From Loripinus fragilis (lineage: Eukaryota; Mollusca; Bivalvia; Lucinida; Lucinidae): a stretch of DNA of 64,000 nucleotides. Below, piece by piece: positions 35,818 through 47,900 of this stretch. Under the pieces are notes generated by a model. That model did no database searches and was not told the DNA's origin. It saw only the letters and a program-made list of their open reading frames with translations. Positions within the stretch are counted from its first letter, which is position 1. The number at the start of each line of letters is the position of its first letter. Location of the stretch: positions 41,903,994 through 41,967,993 of the forward strand of contig OZ026515.1 of the NCBI GenBank assembly GCA_964019695.1, in the 5' to 3' direction. The translations under genes and the position numbers were made by a program.

Positions 35818-36040
35818 GCCAGGGGTTTGTACAAAAATGACGCCAGGAAGTGTTACACTTCCTGGCGTCATTTTTGTACAAATCCCTTACACTTCCTGGC
35901 GTCATTTTTGTACAAATCCCTTACACTTCCTGGCGTCATTTTTGTACAAATCCCTTACACTTCCTGGCGTCATTTTTGTACAAATCCCTTACACTTCCTG
36001 GCGTCATTTTTGTACAAAGCCCTGGCTATTTGTTTTAGCA
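35818..36040. repeat. 34-bp minisatellite (five copies) capped by an inverted copy
   Basis: Five units starting ACACTTCCTGGCGTC lie at 35855, 35889, 35923, 35957 and 35991, exactly 34 bp apart and essentially identical. An inverted unit precedes them, making a near-perfect palindrome at 35826-35882. The block is framed by AGCCAGGGGTTTGTAC and GTACAAAGCCCTGGCT. Since 34 is not a multiple of 3, all three forward frames stay open across it, giving false 62-108-aa frames. Confidence 0.95.
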
Positions 36041-36135
36041 AACCCCTGGCTATTGGTTTGCACTTCATTTTTTAAAAGAATAAAGTTTTTTAATAGTACA
36101 CCTGGCTCGAACATCTATGTCTAATCTAAACCTAA

Positions 36136-36687
36136 TCCGAGCCTTCACTGATGTTTAAGTGGCTTTTCCATATTTTGATATTTGCCACTAACATCAGAGT
36201 AACTCCTATTACGAAAATCCAGAATTTTCTTCACCTATCAAAAATTGAGTAATTTTACCAAAAATGTTGACAGATGAATGATGTATTCATTAGATAACTG
36301 CTTTAAATTATAAAACTAATGAACATACAACTGAAAAATAAAAGTTGTTTCACTTTTTAAGTGACTAATGGGAAATGATGGCTAATGAATATAGCTTAAT
36401 CACCAACTATATGTGTAAGGAGGGTAGTCTACAATAGGTGTAGATACTTTCCATCTTTGTAAGATTTGAATGAAAAATATCATTTTATTTCAGAGATAAA
36501 TCATAACTTGACCCTATTTTAACTTTATATGTTACCGATTTTTCATTCAATCACCATATTTTTCATTAAAAGTGCCCAGCCACGACTGGCTGGGATAATT
36601 CTGGATTTTCGATAGCTAAGTTGCTCTGACGGTAGTGGCAAATATCAAAATAAAGAAAAGCCACTAAAACGTCAGAGAAGACTCGGA
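36136..36687. mobile_element. 552-bp TIR element with direct-repeat flanks
   Basis: Terminal inverted repeats of about 70 bp begin TCCGAG-CTTC-CTGA-GTTT-AGTGGCTTTTC and continue into ATATTTGCCACTA. They are flanked by CTAATCTAAACCTAA (36121-36135) and CTAATCTAAACCAAG (36688-36702), a 12-15-bp direct repeat. Confidence 0.85.
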
Positions 36688-36835
36688 CTAATCTAAACCA
36701 AGCATTCACAAATATTGTAAATCCCCACAGGGAATTCACAGTTCTTGTGAACCCTCTCAGATGAAGCCAGCTGTTTTATAAAAGTATAACATTTTGAAAA
36801 AGTTTTAGATAGTTCAATCGTTCCAAATAAATATA

Positions 36836-37882
36836 TATACTAGAGGACTTTGAAAACGCATCACCATATTTTTGCCTTTTTCTTACAAACCGTGTATGCG
36901 ATTGAAAAGTTACTCGCAGGTCTTAATGTGCAATCCAGAGTTGGTTTGAATCAGTCGTAAATTTGACTGCACATATCACGCGACGCTGCTGATGACGTCA
37001 CATGGGCACATACAGCATCCAGCACCTTTCTGCACAGTTAAATTAAGCTTTTTGATTATTTTTATGTTTAAACTGTGGCGTGATTGATATCATATCAGTA
37101 AAATAGTTATGGACTTTTTCTTATGAAAGTAATTGATAACTTCAATATTTCGAAAATAAACGTCAAATTTGAGCATTAATTTATAGCTCCTTTTTAGAAA
37201 CATCTCCATAAGTAACCTTTATGCACGCTTTCATTACTGATATTGACTACATGCACTGACAGTCGTGTGGGAAAGACGTTTTGATGTAAAACATGGCAGG
37301 AGATCTGCTGTCATGTGATCGAGAAAGTCTTTAAAAATTACTTTAACGTCATTTGTACAATACAAAAGACACATTGTACAAGCGTAATTTATGCATAATC
37401 TGTCATTTGCGTATGCCCTTAGCCTCTCCCAATAAAACCTGACGTAAAAAATCGAAACTTTGAAAGGCCCTAGACGTTGAATTTTATTACTAGACAATCA
37501 TGAGTAATCAGGGTGGATGGGGTATGATGGGATCTTTAAAGGTGTGTAATTTTGAGCATACCGAACTGTCAATTCATTTCGAATTGTTCAATGATGAATG
37601 TGCAATCGTGAAAGAAGCAAAGTACGCAAATCTGTTGAGTCAGGAATCAAAACTAACGCGTATTAACTTGCAGCTGAATTAGTGTCCTTCAAAATCGACC
37701 ACCCCTGTCTTGAAATGGACACTTTTTAATACCTTAATGTAAATTTACAACCATGGATTTTCTAGGATACACTACAAGCTAGACTATGATATGCAATAAC
37801 AATTATCTCGCTGACATTCTCAGGGTTTATGATATAAAGGATTTAATCTGGTATGATGCGTTTTCAAAGTCCTTAAGTATAT
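36836..37882. mobile_element. Non-autonomous DNA transposon, ~1.05 kb, copy 2
   Basis: Full-length partner of 9148-10195 with the same ends. It separates CAATCGTTCCAAATA from CAGTGG. The same junction is found unbroken at about 38031-38056 (CCAAATATATTTGCAGTGG), a local empty site. Confidence 0.9.
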
Positions 37883-37885
37883 ATA

Positions 37886-38200
37886 CAGTGGAGCCTGACC
37901 TGGTGGCTACACAAAGTGCGATTCTTGTGCGCTATGTGCACTATATTTTCATTAAAATGATAGTAAATTGGTGCACCTTAGTGCGTATAATGTAACCTTC
38001 GGTTCAGTGTCTACTTTCACTGGTATGCTCAATCGTTCCAAATATATTTGCAGTGGACCCCGACTTAAAGGTTACACAAAGTGCTATTATCGTGCACTTG
38101 ATGTGCACGATATTTGCATCAAAATTATAGTTAATTCGTGCACCTGTAGTGCACATCATGTACCCTTAATGTCTCTACCTTCCCTGGTAGTTCTAAAATG
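37886..38200. repeat. Tandem duplication, 165-bp unit
   Basis: CAGTGGAGCCTGACC (37886) and CAGTGGACCCCGACT (38051) start two diverged units with ACACAAAGTGC and GTGCAC palindromes. Confidence 0.85.
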
Positions 38201-38386
38201 CCCCTCGTAATTGGCGCTTATATGTCCTCTTATTTAATGCAACAACAATTGCAAGATAGATCAACGAAAATCCCTAGGGGGTGGGGTATTGTCAATCGAG
38301 CGGAGACTTTTGATTTAGTTCACCTATTATTGCCCTAATGTTCAGCGAACTATTAACCCTTTGTATTCGGGAAACCCCTAAACGGG

Positions 38387-38563
38387 TACAGTAAAACCTG
38401 TCTTAAGCGACCACTCAGAAAAAATGCCAAAATTGTTTTTCAAGACCGATTATCGCTTAATGCAAGTCAAACGAGCATTTGCAATATTTTCGAGCTACCA
38501 CCTGTCTTTAAGACCTTTGGTTTGTCTATTTTTGAGTGGCCGCTCAAGACAGGTTTTACTGTA
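38387..38563. mobile_element. MITE, CAGTAAAACCTGTCTTAAGC ends, copy 1
   Basis: Terminal inverted repeats CAGTAAAACCTGTCTTAAGC / inverse with TA on both sides. The interior has GACCGATTATCGCTTAATGC. Other copies 52418-52615 and 53751-53929. TA target suggests Tc1/mariner-type mobilisation. It lies about 300 bp upstream of the SLC5 start codon. Confidence 0.92.
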
Positions 38564-38569
38564 CTTCAC

Positions 38570-38632
38570 AAACAGTATAGATCCAGATGAAATATGCGGC
38601 ATTTCATCGAATTTTACACTGTTTGAAAAGGT
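38570..38632. mobile_element. Hairpin, GATGAAAT-GCGGCATTTCATC family
   Basis: AACAGTATAGATCCAGATGAAAT / ATTTCATC...ACTGTTTG. Related hairpins at 39530-39595 and 57185-57256 and a half at 62940. Confidence 0.75.
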
Positions 38633-38782
38633 AAAAAAGGTCTTTAGACCACAAAATGCCATTTTTAAATAATAATATGATACCCCAAAATGTTCAATGG
38701 ACTATCCCAACCCTATTGTATCAAACCAGAAGGAAGAATCCATTAGTATACAATGGGTTAAAAGTTCCCTTTTCACACGTTT

Positions 38783-38807
38783 CGATTCTTCCCACCTGTC
38801 GTTTCAG
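38783..38807 (+). other. Possible 3' splice site upstream of coding exon 1
   Basis: A pyrimidine-rich run ends in GTTTCAG at 38801-38807, 59 nt before the start codon. If used, the first coding exon would run 38808-38950 and a non-coding first exon plus promoter would lie further upstream. No promoter element was recognised. Prediction only. Confidence 0.4.
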
Positions 38808-38866
38808 ATCATTCAGCACATATAGATTGCTTCATTGAGCGAGACACTAACACTGATTGTGACATC

Positions 38867-38950
38867 ATGGAAACTGAAGGTCTAACTCATTGGGCGGACA
38901 TTCTTATTATTATCTTATACTTCGGAATTGTCCTTGGAATAGGACTAATG
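38867..38950 (+). CDS. SLC5-like gene, coding exon 1 (residues 1-28)
   Basis: ATG at 38867 has A at -3 and G at +4, a good start context. It encodes [11 protein letters not shown] followed by a hydrophobic helix ([17 protein letters not shown]) equivalent to TM0. The exon ends in frame at ATG|GTAAGT (donor at 38951). The same frame stays open upstream to at least 38808, where an acceptor-like TTTCAG occurs, so a 5' UTR or extra N-terminal exon upstream is possible. The short N-terminus before TM0 is typical of SMIT and shorter than in SGLT1. Confidence 0.85.
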
Positions 38951-41900
38951 GTAAGTGACAATGGGCTAGTTTGGGAGGGGCGGGGTATGTTTCTTCTCTT
39001 GTCGCTTTGCGTAACCAAGCGACAATAAGCGATGCTTGTTGTCGCATGGTAACGCAAAGCGACTTGGTATATTTTCATGCGCGGATCCAGAAGGGGGAGA
39101 CAGGGGGTCCCGACTCCCCCCCCCCCTGAAAAATCACAAAAATGTAGGGTTTCTTAGCAATAGTGGTCTGGATTCCCTGAAAAATCGCAAATCTACCAAG
39201 CCAGCATTCAACGTTGGGCCATCATCGGAACGCTAGCGAAACGCCATTTAAACGCCATTTAGATGGCGTTTCGTTGGAGCGCCGATGATGACCCGCATAT
39301 AGTAGTATCTGGATCCTTCCTCCCCTCATCAACTAAAAAAATGTTGTCAAGTTGGACCCCCTCTGACAAAACTCCCTGGATCCGCGCATGCTTTTGGTTT
39401 TAACCCATGTATTCTGATGGATTTTCCCATACAGATTCATAGAATAATGATGGGATTGTCCATTATAATATGGTAGAAATTTTCCAAATATTTACGTACT
39501 TCAGTCCATGAATATTGTATTTATCTAAGCAAACAGTGCAGGCCAAGATGAAATGTCGCATTTCATCTGGGTATTCACTGTTTGCAAAAGTACCCCTTGA
39601 GGGGTTTTCAGAATACAATGGCTTAATACAGTAGACGTCTTAAAGGCCACAATGAACCGACAAAATTAATTTTGGCGCACTTCGAATCGAACTATAGTAT
39701 CTACTAGAGTAACTAAGGTTTGATTCGAACACCGATAGTTGCTACTATAGTCCTACTAGAGATCAACGGTGGGTCAGAGCACCTTTACTCTAGTAGATTG
39801 TCTGGTTCCCTTCTCTAGACCTGTATATGGTTTCCAAACCTGCCAGTAGTCTCAAATTGATTTGTTTTTTACAAAATCAACCCTAGCTGTGCATCATTTG
39901 CGTACCCACATATTCGTAATTATTAATAAGAGTAGGCTGTGCAGTTTATACACATCCTTGTTATTAAAGTGTGGCATACAGGGCTATTCACTTTGTTTAC
40001 TTGACAACCGACTAAAGTTGCAACTGTAGCCGTTCGGGTGTAAACGTGCGCGCGCATCTATTACGTAATAACTATAGTAGGGACTTTAGTTCGATTCGAA
40101 GTGGGCCTTTGTCGTTTCATTGTGTGATCGACCAAGACTAGTTTGCCTTATTGTAAATTTTGAGCGAATAAACCAATCGAGAGACTTCTCGAGCCTGTCA
40201 TGATCACGTTCTGGATAATTTGCTACTGGGTTGAAACTGATACATGTATTATGCACTATAATGTACACATACAATGCAAAATGTTCAGATAGAAATAGGT
40301 AAAGGGACACAAATAGTTGTCTACAGATTTTTTCAATCCAATCCAACTTCAAAAAGAACCACAGTGATTATTTTGGGTTCAAATGAAATCAAATATTAAT
40401 AATTTTGTTTGGGTAACATAAACTTTCAAAGGGACTCTTACAAGGTATCAGGAATTAACATGGGAGTCTGCCCATGCTTGGAATTTGATAATAGTATGTT
40501 TACTAAATGCCTGGGGTATGACTTTTATATTTATGGTGCATTTGAGATTTTATGCAATTCCATTGCTAATGTATGACGTCATGTATGCTATCACTACCAT
40601 ACCTTAGGGTACCCAGTTATAACCATTTCTAAAGTAATTGACATATCATGTAACAGGCACAATAATGTTTTATGAAATAACTATATCATTATTAAGTTCG
40701 TTGATACTATAAATGGCTTTGTATGTATTAGGACAGTGGGTGGGCATTCAATTTTATTTTTATGACATGGTACCTCAATTTTCAACTGTATATTTTGTAT
40801 TCTGTCAACTTTTAATTTAAATTTTAACACGTTGCGGTCTTTGTCAAGATACCATTTCAACATAAAAACTATCTATATATGTTAAAAAATGTTGACCAAA
40901 TTTCATGAAATTCAAGGACCGGTAACATATTTTTTCAACACATGGCCCTAATTCATCGAAATGTGAAAATACAATAAGTGTGTTTCAGTGTAAAACATAC
41001 TTGAATACTTTTTTAGTTTGAATCACCATGCCAGTATGTTTATTGGTAGAAGTTGATATGTTCAGTGTTTCCCTATTATGGTTTGGTAAAGAAAGAAAAA
41101 AAAACTAATCTTTGGTATTGAATTCCATAATTCTTATTTAATGAATCGCTTACACAATAGTTTTACCAAAAATGATGCAATATGGCGACACCTGTACTTA
41201 CCACCTCTAGTTTCTATCGTTAAAACTACATCTAACCAATGTTACACTTAATATGTATCATTATTAAGAATGTTAAGTCATACAAAAGAGAAACATTATG
41301 GCAAGTCAATTCATACAGGAGAAGAACCTTATATCATTGTAAGCCTCATTACAAAACCCGGTTCACAAGAATAACCCCCTGTCAAACCTATTGGTTAAAA
41401 TTAACAATTTTGGTCACAGAGAACTCTTGGCCCCAAAGGTACTGCTAATTTAATGCTTAAATATTATCTGTTCATACTGTTCTTTAAAACTGATGCTGAT
41501 TTCCATCAAATAGCAACATTTATACTTTAGATGGCTGTGTATTATAGGCATACAGCTTCGTTTCTGGACCTCACTTATTCATGTAGAACACTGTTCTATG
41601 ATACCTTTGATAAGACTCTATTACACTTTATCCTGGACAAGGCACCAAAATGTGGTTACTCTAGTTCAGTTGGGATGTAAAGGAAATGCTTGGTCTTCTT
41701 GTTTTCACACATTAATTGATATGATATTATGTTTCTTAAACAATATCATGCAGGACTTGAGGAAATGATACACATTGTCTTAACCCCGTAGTGCCATGAC
41801 ATGGGGTCATGACCTTAGGCATTTGCGACCATCGAATTATTTGAAATTGGCTAAACATGTCTTTCTATAAGAAAAGTGGAAGTAGATTTAAAACAACCTC

Positions 41901-44900
41901 CTTCTGTCGAGTTATTGATTCATTTCAACTAAATGATTAATTTTGCTAAAACTGATTATACCCATAAGAGGTAGGAAATGACAAAATTACCGGTTTTGGA
42001 TTTTCGTGAAATTTGGCTCAGATCAACAGGATATATATGGCATGTTTTTGTGATGATATGATGTCTTGACAAAGACTAGAACATATCTATGTTTGGAATT
42101 GAATGTTGAATGGTTTGTAAATTTTTGAGAAAACATATTTAAATTTTATAATCACTTCTTCAAAAAACGTTAACCATAATTTAGCCAAATGGTTTCGTTA
42201 TATTAATCATGGTATGCCTATGGTATTTTGGAGTCAATCTAGATTACAAATCATAGAAATAAACAAAGGTGGAGTAAGTCAGGGTTATTTTCTTAGCCTT
42301 ATTCTTAATTATCTAATTCGATAAATACATTTTCATAGTTTGTATATAATGAGTCATTAATGTGCAAAGTTCAAAGAAAATCCATGCTTGGGCACAGATG
42401 TAAGTACCCCTTTTTTGGGATGGTAAACTTTCAACCGGTAGCACACCGGATAGGCGGCAATCGAAAAGGTTAATACTATCGACGAACGTAGAGAGAAGAA
42501 ATCCTAGAAACAGATTTTTCGATTGCCATTTGTTGCCCGACTGGCGGCAAATGGCAGTCAAAAACACTGTTTCTAGCGGGGTTTTTTATCCGCGTTCGTC
42601 GATTGTTAAGAGCGTTTTCGATTGCCGACTATCCGGTGTGGATAGGGGCTACTGTATTGCATGCAACTCTCCAGTTACTTCTTTTCAACCCCTTTCCCGC
42701 CTGTCACGGTTTTTGTGGTCTGCTATCGCATCTGCTTATACACATTGGCAGCCTTTATTGCGAACAATTTGTACCGGTAACCCAGATCAGACTGCTCCCT
42801 TATCAAAGTTCATTGTGTTGCGTCCATGATAAAGTCTACAGTCGTGTCATCCAAAAGCGACAGTGACGTAATACTTTGTAATTGTAAACTTATACACTCC
42901 AACTGAGCTAATGCGAATCGATAGATCACTTGTGTATTACACAAGTGATCTATCGATTCTAAGTACCTGATAACTTTGTAAATAAAACATGATACCCCTG
43001 TCACTTATGGTTGGTAGGACAGTTGTCTTAAGTGCACGTGAATATATGCCGCAGACGTAAAAAACGGACATTTTCAGGACATACCGTTTCACGTCAAATT
43101 GTTTTCTTTCTGTTTTAGACCCTATGCAAGCGACAACAAAGCAATGTCCAAAACTACTTTTTGGCGGGAAGAATGATGCCATGGTTTGCGGTATGTAATT
43201 ATTTGTGATATTTTATTTTATCGAGTAACAAATTTTAAGTGAGCAAATTCTATTTTACTGGTCATAATATTGTTCCAAGGCGTAAGCTAATGTAGTAGAT
43301 CAAGGACCATGGGATAATACAAGTTCTGGCCCCGAAGTTACAAAACTTTTTCCATGTTCAACTCAGCTGAGCACGAAATTTATCCTGCTCATAAATGCCA
43401 AAATGCCAACAATTGTTGGAATTTATAAGCATGATAAATACAACATCTGAGAGACTTAAAGCAAAAAACGTATTTTAGTTTTTATGAGCAGTTGAAATTT
43501 CGTACTCAGTTGTGCTGAGCATGAAAAAAGTTTTATTACCTCAAGACCAGGACTGAAATTGTGGTACACATGTACTTATCGCATAAAGCTGCTATCAAGT
43601 ATGGCTAGAGTCATAAATCAACTGACCGTAATGTGCACGACCCGTGGTGAATGTAGTATAATCAGTATCCTGTGTCAGAAGGAATGTGTTGAATTTTTTC
43701 GGAAAAGCTTCGTCCCCGTTTTGCATACCAGTGCCCAGGCAATGTTAAAATGTATAAGCATGCATAATTTGATCAAACTATACCATGTGGTTCTAGAGTT
43801 ATGAACATTTTCATTAACTGACGTTTCAGACTTCGGATGGAAATAGGTTTGCAAAAGAAATAGATGTAGGTTGAGAGTGTGGATTCATCTAAAAAGATGA
43901 CATTTTCCCAAGTTTAATACAATTTCAAACCTCTGCCTTATATACCCCACCCCTGCCTTTAAAGTATCTCCACAATGCTCTATATACATGACTTTATAGA
44001 TTACCATCACAGCTTTCTTTGCTGCTCTCCTTATAATCCCATAATTCGAAATGGAGTTTTGATTAGCAACTTTGATTTGATAAAGATATAATCAACTTTT
44101 TAGAAGTAAAAACTTGATACTAAACATCTGCAAAAACAAGCCATATTTTATTTACTACAACTAGATATGTCGTGCATACAGGAGCAGAAATAAATCATAT
44201 CTCAAACAAAGCACACGTTTATTACAAACACTCAAACAAGTATGGGGTATGTAAATAATTATGACAAAAATCGCAATCTATAAAATGGAAAGCAGCTGTA
44301 CACACACAAATCATAAACCTCCCAGCACATTACTGTTAACTGCCCAGGAAAAGCCACAAACAGTTTTAAGAAGCCCCCTTCGTGTAGTGGATAAGTGCTA
44401 TGCCTTGAAAACCAGGGTCACAGGTTCGATTCCCGGCTTCTCCTGAGTCACTTTCGGTTGAGCCTGTTATTCCTTCTGTTAGCTTTTAGACACCGTCTGA
44501 TAAATGTAGTTATACCACTCCACATAAGAGTAATACTTAACAATATTTCTGCTGTTTAATATCATTTGGATGTGCGATTTCCAATAGGTCACGTATATAT
44601 AAAAGTTAAGGAAAACAAATATTGCTTAATTCCTTAAACTATACATCACTGGCTAGTTTCTTTCATCTAAATAAGGAAGCTGCGTTTGATAGGCATGTAA
44701 TACTATTTTTCCCAAAGAGAATGTATCAGTTGTAATAAAGAGGATATGTGTATATGCTTGCTTATTTTCATTATAAAAATGGTATACATATTAGCTTCAA
44801 AACAACACTACATTGTTTGCTATTTTTTCTCATTTACATGTATATGTTATAAAATTTACAAACTAACAGTTTGATAAGTCTGATGCAACATCTCAACTAG

Positions 44901-47900
44901 AAAACATTCCCTTTTAATGTCAAAGTATCTAAAGTAAAATGTATATCTATAGAACTTTATATCATGATCACATATTTGACTCAACTGTTTTCAGTTTACA
45001 ACTAAGCCTGAAAATCTAAAACGGATATAGATGTTTGCATATTTTTCTTTCTTTAAATGGAAAAAAATCAGATTTTTTAGGCAACCAAAGCTTTATGTTG
45101 AATCAGTTCACACTTGATCACATGATACAAAAAGTAAATAACAGATTTGACATTATCAAATATATGAGATTAATTTTACGATATCTACGAGTTACTGAAA
45201 GACTGTAATAATTGTGGAAACTGAGTTTGTTGTTGCTCCCACTAGTTGTGGGAGTTTGTGTTGGGCCCTTGTTTTTAAATTTTATTCTTGGTGCCCTTTA
45301 TATATCAGCAATCATCTTGCTGAGAAAGAGAACTGGCTGCTTCCCATTAATGTGGTGTGGCTACCCATGTTCTGTGTCCCTTCCTCATGAAGTCATGGGT
45401 CAGTCTGCAGTCTGTTATTGTGAAATTTCCCTGGTCATATTAATTTGTAGAAAGAAGACGTTTTCTGGCAATCCAAGTATCATCATGCTTTTATAATTAT
45501 ATGAAGTAAAATGTTGTATACGATGCATGAAATATAAGACAATATATGTATGTAAAATCATTTAAAGAAAGAGTGTTTCCGTTAATCAAATTGGGTTCCA
45601 TTAAACAAATTGTTTGCAAAAATCTATTTGTGCATGTGTTTAAAATCAGAAGGTGACTTTTGACTTTATTCTAGCTATTAAATATGATTTTAGCTCAATT
45701 CTAACTTCGCTTTCATTGTTTGATTTATGAAACTGATAATCCTATTGAATTAATACCATAAATCATTTTCTAAAGCAGTGTAAACTTTAAAAAGTGAACA
45801 TGTTATTCACGCGTTATAATGAAACAATCCTGTTTAAATGGGTGATGGAAAATCATTTACAATGATGGATTGTATACATAGCAAGGCAGTTTTGACATGA
45901 TGAATTCCAATGGATCTGTTAAACTGTTATTTATGATATCAGCTTTACTTTATAAGACTTTTATAAGACTTAAACAGACAGAATAAGTTTAGACCAATTT
46001 TGACCAGATGGCATTCATTTACCATAAAATAGATTTTACAAGTTTATATTAAAAGGCTGGGGGGAAGAGCAAAATGTTAATAGCAACAAATACAGTCATA
46101 AGATCATATTTTGTTTAAGCAATAAGTGGTTATACAGCTGATGTTAATTTCAACTATAGTACCATTGCAGTAGTCATTAGACCCCGTTTTGAATAAAGTG
46201 CTGCAGGAGTCCTGTAAATGGATTCCCATATATAGTAGACAAAAGGCATATGCTAAGAAATCAAATGTCCTAACAAAACAAATAATTAAATGATAACACA
46301 GGATCTCTTTTTACTACCATTTCTTTCACAAACGATATACTTTCAAATAATGTTAAAAATCATAAATAAAGTTACCGTTAAGTATGTATGCATGTAAAAT
46401 TTGTCTGCCCTCCCCTTTATATCAATCGTCTCCAAAAAGCACAATTTTTTTCCTTTTGAAAAATATCATGATACATCTCAGATGGCGATACATGTATAAC
46501 ATTGTTTCTATCCCCAATTGCGCTAAATGTAGGTATGACATAGCATATCATTTGTTGAATGTACTATTAAAAGTATTCTTTGACAGCATCATAAGCACGC
46601 ATTTTGTTTCTATAAGATAAACTGTCAATGAACTGTAAATTTAATATCGTTTAACAAGTTGGTACACATCTCATATGTATAATTTGGTTCTAAGGGTTGA
46701 AAGTACTTATTGTTGTTGCTATAAAACTTCCAGAGTGTTCTGCTTAATAAAAGAAAATTAAAGCAGATTCTATCACATATGCTGATAATCTCAGTGCAAA
46801 GAAGCAAACGTCTGAACATACTTTCAGACCATTTTGGCATATATGATCAGTCAAATCCTTTTTAGCTTTGGTCCTGATTTCTGAAGTATAATCATTTAGA
46901 AAGTTCTGCTTTACTAACAACGCAGGCATCAGCTTTCCCAACTAATCAACAAACATGAATCTGTTTTATATTAATTAAAATGGAAATTTAGAGTAAATGC
47001 CATCCGGGTTAACAGCTACAAAACAATGATAAAAAGTAGTATTTTCCTTTTTAGTTAAATATGTTACCAACCCTAAATTATATTCTTTATCATCAAACTG
47101 GACACGCTGTACGTACTTAGATATTATAATCACAAGGATATGTATGATGCGTGCTTAATGTGAAGCAGAAATCATTACAATTTCGACAAACTTCAGTTGT
47201 TGTTTTTCATATTACCAGGATGAATGCATTAGTTTAATTGTTCACTTCTTGATTAGGACTTCTGATTGGAATGACTTACAGCTTTTAAGGTTTTCAGTTA
47301 GCGATTGTGCCTTATTGTAATAAGCATAGCTGCTGTAAACAATAGCTGGTTTCCAATGTAAATATTTGATGCCTTATACAATGGGTGATGGAGCTTACAA
47401 TGTTTCTTCGTGCTTCGTGTTTATTTCATCTGAATTAAGCTGTTGACAGTGAAGCAAAATGCCTCGTGGATGTCATTTACTGCATAAACAGAAGCAAACA
47501 CATTGGAATGGCACGGAGATAAAAGAATCATTCAAGCTTGTTTAAGCAAAATGTGATAATGAAAAATTAACATGTTTTAGAATTCCTCTGTACACGATTC
47601 CTAAACCATATTGGATGGTGTTGTCATGTGCTTTAAATTCAAATTCTTCTGAGTTGAATCTCACTCATATTAACTGTTTAAAAAGACACAATTCACAAAT
47701 TCTGTAATTAAGAACACTTAGATAGCAGTCAATTTTATTTTCATCCACTAGCCTTTGACTCATATTGTCCTAATATTGCACAAAATAATGTTTAAAGAGA
47801 AAGTAACGTATATGACAGAAATAACAGGCGCCTAAACGGATAATATTATTCTGCTAGTAAGCATCTTAAAATTATTCAGCCACTGGTATGCAAAACGGTG

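Noticed and set aside
35798..36124. Three overlapping frames with repeated TSWRHFC/LHFLASFLYK/TLPGVIFVQ peptides
   Set aside because: They are the three forward readings of a 34-bp DNA minisatellite. The repeat length is not a multiple of 3, so no single protein is conserved.
45212..45496. Hydrophobic 94-aa frame resembling a membrane protein
   Set aside because: The DNA is an inverted copy of the CACAATC/CT-rich repeat family (57298, 58196), so hydrophobicity is incidental.
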